A stretch of 64,000 bases of DNA, from the NCBI RefSeq assembly GCF_009729415.1, contig NZ_MPKW01000012.1, positions 1 to 64,000 on the forward strand, read 5' to 3'. Below the pieces are notes generated by a model that was not told the DNA's origin, did no database searches, and saw nothing but the letters and a program-made list of their open reading frames with translations. This DNA is from Mycolicibacterium sp. CBMA 234 (GTDB taxonomy: Bacteria; Actinomycetota; Actinomycetes; Mycobacteriales; Mycobacteriaceae). Position numbers and translations under genes: made by a program. Below, piece by piece: positions 63,006 through 64,000 of this stretch (within the stretch, counting starts at the first letter, position 1; every line of letters starts with the position of its first letter).

Positions 63006-64000
63006 AGCGCCGGCAGCTCCGCCGTGTAGAGCCACGTGTTCCACAGCCCACGCAGCGACTGCTCGGCGTAATTGGCGGCCAGGCCGGTGAAATCGTCGGT
63101 CACTGCGGTCGAGTGCCGGTACCGCGTGGTCCAATCACGCAGCAGGGCAAAGAAATTCGCGTCGCCGATGGTGCGGCGCAGCACGTGCAGGGTCAGTGCG
63201 CCGCGCTTGTACACCCGGTCGTCGAACATGTCCTCGGGTCCGGGGTCGGCCAGCAGCAGGTCCTGCGGCTGGCCGCGCAGCTTCTGCAGATTGTGCGCCG
63301 CCAGTTCGTCGGCGCTGCGCCAGCCCGATTCCTCGGCCCACAACCACTCGGCGTAACAGGCGAATCCCTCGTGCAGCCAGATGTCCCGCCAGCGCCGTAC
63401 CGTCACCGAATTGCCGAACCATTGGTGGGCCAATTCGTGCGCGATCAGCCGCTCGGCGCTGCGCCGGCCGTCGCAGTGGTTGGCGCCGAAGATCGAAATC
63501 CCTTGGGCTTCAAGCGGAATTTCCAGCTCGTCGTCGGTGATGACGACGGTGTATCCGCTGGACAGCGGATACGGCCCGAACAACCGCGTGAACAGCTGCA
63601 TCATCTGCGGCTGACGGCCGAAGTCGTACTCGAAGTTGCGGATCAGCCGCTGCGGCAGGGCTGCATTCATCGGCACCGGCGATTTGGGCAGCCGCACCGA
63701 CTCGTACCGGCCGATCTGCAGGGTGATCAGGTAGGTCGACGTCGGCTCGGGGAGTTCATACACCCAGGTGGTCTGTGCCGCACGGGTTTTCCGGCTCACC
63801 AGTTCGCCGTTGGCGACTACCCGGTACGGGCTGTCGGCACTGATCTCGATGCGGTAGCTGGCCTTGTTGCTCGGGTGGTCATCGCACGGGAACCACGACG
63901 ACGCACCGTTCGGCTGCCCAGCGACCAGAGCACCTTCGTCGAGCTCTTCGAAACCGACTGTGCCCCAGATGGATTTGATGGGCCGCGGGTTGCCGCCATA
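63002..64000 (-). CDS. M1 family aminopeptidase, C-terminal part (partial, runs off the window)
   Basis: At least 332 residues of a zinc aminopeptidase; the start is beyond base 64000. GASSWFPCDDHPSNKASYRIEI occurs at the window edge, PLEAQGISIFG replaces the GxMEN exopeptidase motif, and the zinc site HELAHQWFGNS plus the downstream glutamate in WLHEGFACYAEW are intact. RVYKRGALTLHVLR completes the domain. The altered GAMEN motif is typical of an actinobacterial subgroup, so N-terminal specificity is uncertain. It is coupled by GTGA to the flippase-like gene. Confidence 0.9.
   Translation of the reverse strand, partial: YGGNPRPIKSIWGTVGFEELDEGALVAGQPNGASSWFPCDDHPSNKASYRIEISADSPYRVVANGELVSRKTRAAQTTWVYELPEPTSTYLITLQIGRYESVRLPKSPVPMNAALPQRLIRNFEYDFGRQPQMMQLFTRLFGPYPLSSGYTVVITDDELEIPLEAQGISIFGANHCDGRRSAERLIAHELAHQWFGNSVTVRRWRDIWLHEGFACYAEWLWAEESGWRSADELAAHNLQKLRGQPQDLLLADPGPEDMFDDRVYKRGALTLHVLRRTIGDANFFALLRDWTTRYRHSTAVTDDFTGLAANYAEQSLRGLWNTWLYTAELPAL

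Overview
The window is high-GC actinobacterial chromosome and almost certainly comes from a mycobacterium, probably a fast grower (Mycolicibacterium-like). Gene order follows, in inverted orientation and with gaps, the Mycobacterium tuberculosis segment Rv3705c to Rv3630 as I recall it. Landmarks are the ergothioneine operon egtABCDE, cds1, ponA2, whiB4, the paired Get3-like ATPases, crp, nth, marP, acs, ssd and the tad genes, cspA, topA, the Rv3645-type cyclase, galE1 and ppgS. Many neighbouring genes overlap by GTGA or ATGA, and several promoters look leaderless, both usual in mycobacteria. Locus-tag equivalences are from memory, not from a search.

Layout. 1-977: end of an old-yellow-enzyme-like reductase and a mycofactocin-type SDR. 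1024-7248: secreted PknH_C-like protein, then egtABCDE. 7258-10393 (minus): padR, aldo/keto reductase and two methyltransferases. 10564-17405 is an accessory stretch: ParB-like protein, cation/H+ antiporter, a secreted protein with a Lys/Ala/Gly repeat tail, a TetR/MFS efflux pair, a tiny His/Gly/Trp-rich secreted protein and tRNA-Pro. 17309-22546: cds1, phosphoesterase and ponA2 (minus), divergent from whiB4. 22617-24805: two ArsA/Get3-like ATPases. 24854-26237: DUF4177, RidA and MBL proteins. 26316-27486: Rv3675-like gene and crp. 27541-30909: nth, TlpA-like, Nudix and marP, linked by 4-base overlaps. 30898-35215: epoxide hydrolase, holin-X-like protein, S1 protease and acs.

35269-42455: an Rv3662c-like gene, an Ms1-type small RNA, a SerB-like HAD phosphatase, the 6C small RNA, then ssd and a compact Tad/Flp pilus set. 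42362-44262: a SoxR/MFS pair that looks inserted relative to M. tuberculosis. 44296-49023: triple-sensor protein, MrfA-type helicase, cspA with a structured leader, Rv3647c-like gene. 49169-55042: topA, adenylate cyclase, DNA polymerase III delta', tRNA-Thr. 55079-64000: two membrane proteins, galE, an amidohydrolase/TetR pair, the DUF2304/PpgS pair, a flippase-like membrane protein and the 3' part of an M1 aminopeptidase gene.

The window is mainly conserved housekeeping and stress physiology: thiol redox (egt, cds1, whiB4, TlpA-like, soxR), cell wall (ponA2, galE, ppgS) and acid or proteolytic stress (marP). No IS element, phage, CRISPR array or replication origin was seen. The best leads are regulatory: a SoxR box shared by two overlapping leaderless promoters, a cspA leader with competing pairings, the repeated GATCTA elements at whiB4, and the two small RNAs flanking the SerB-like gene.
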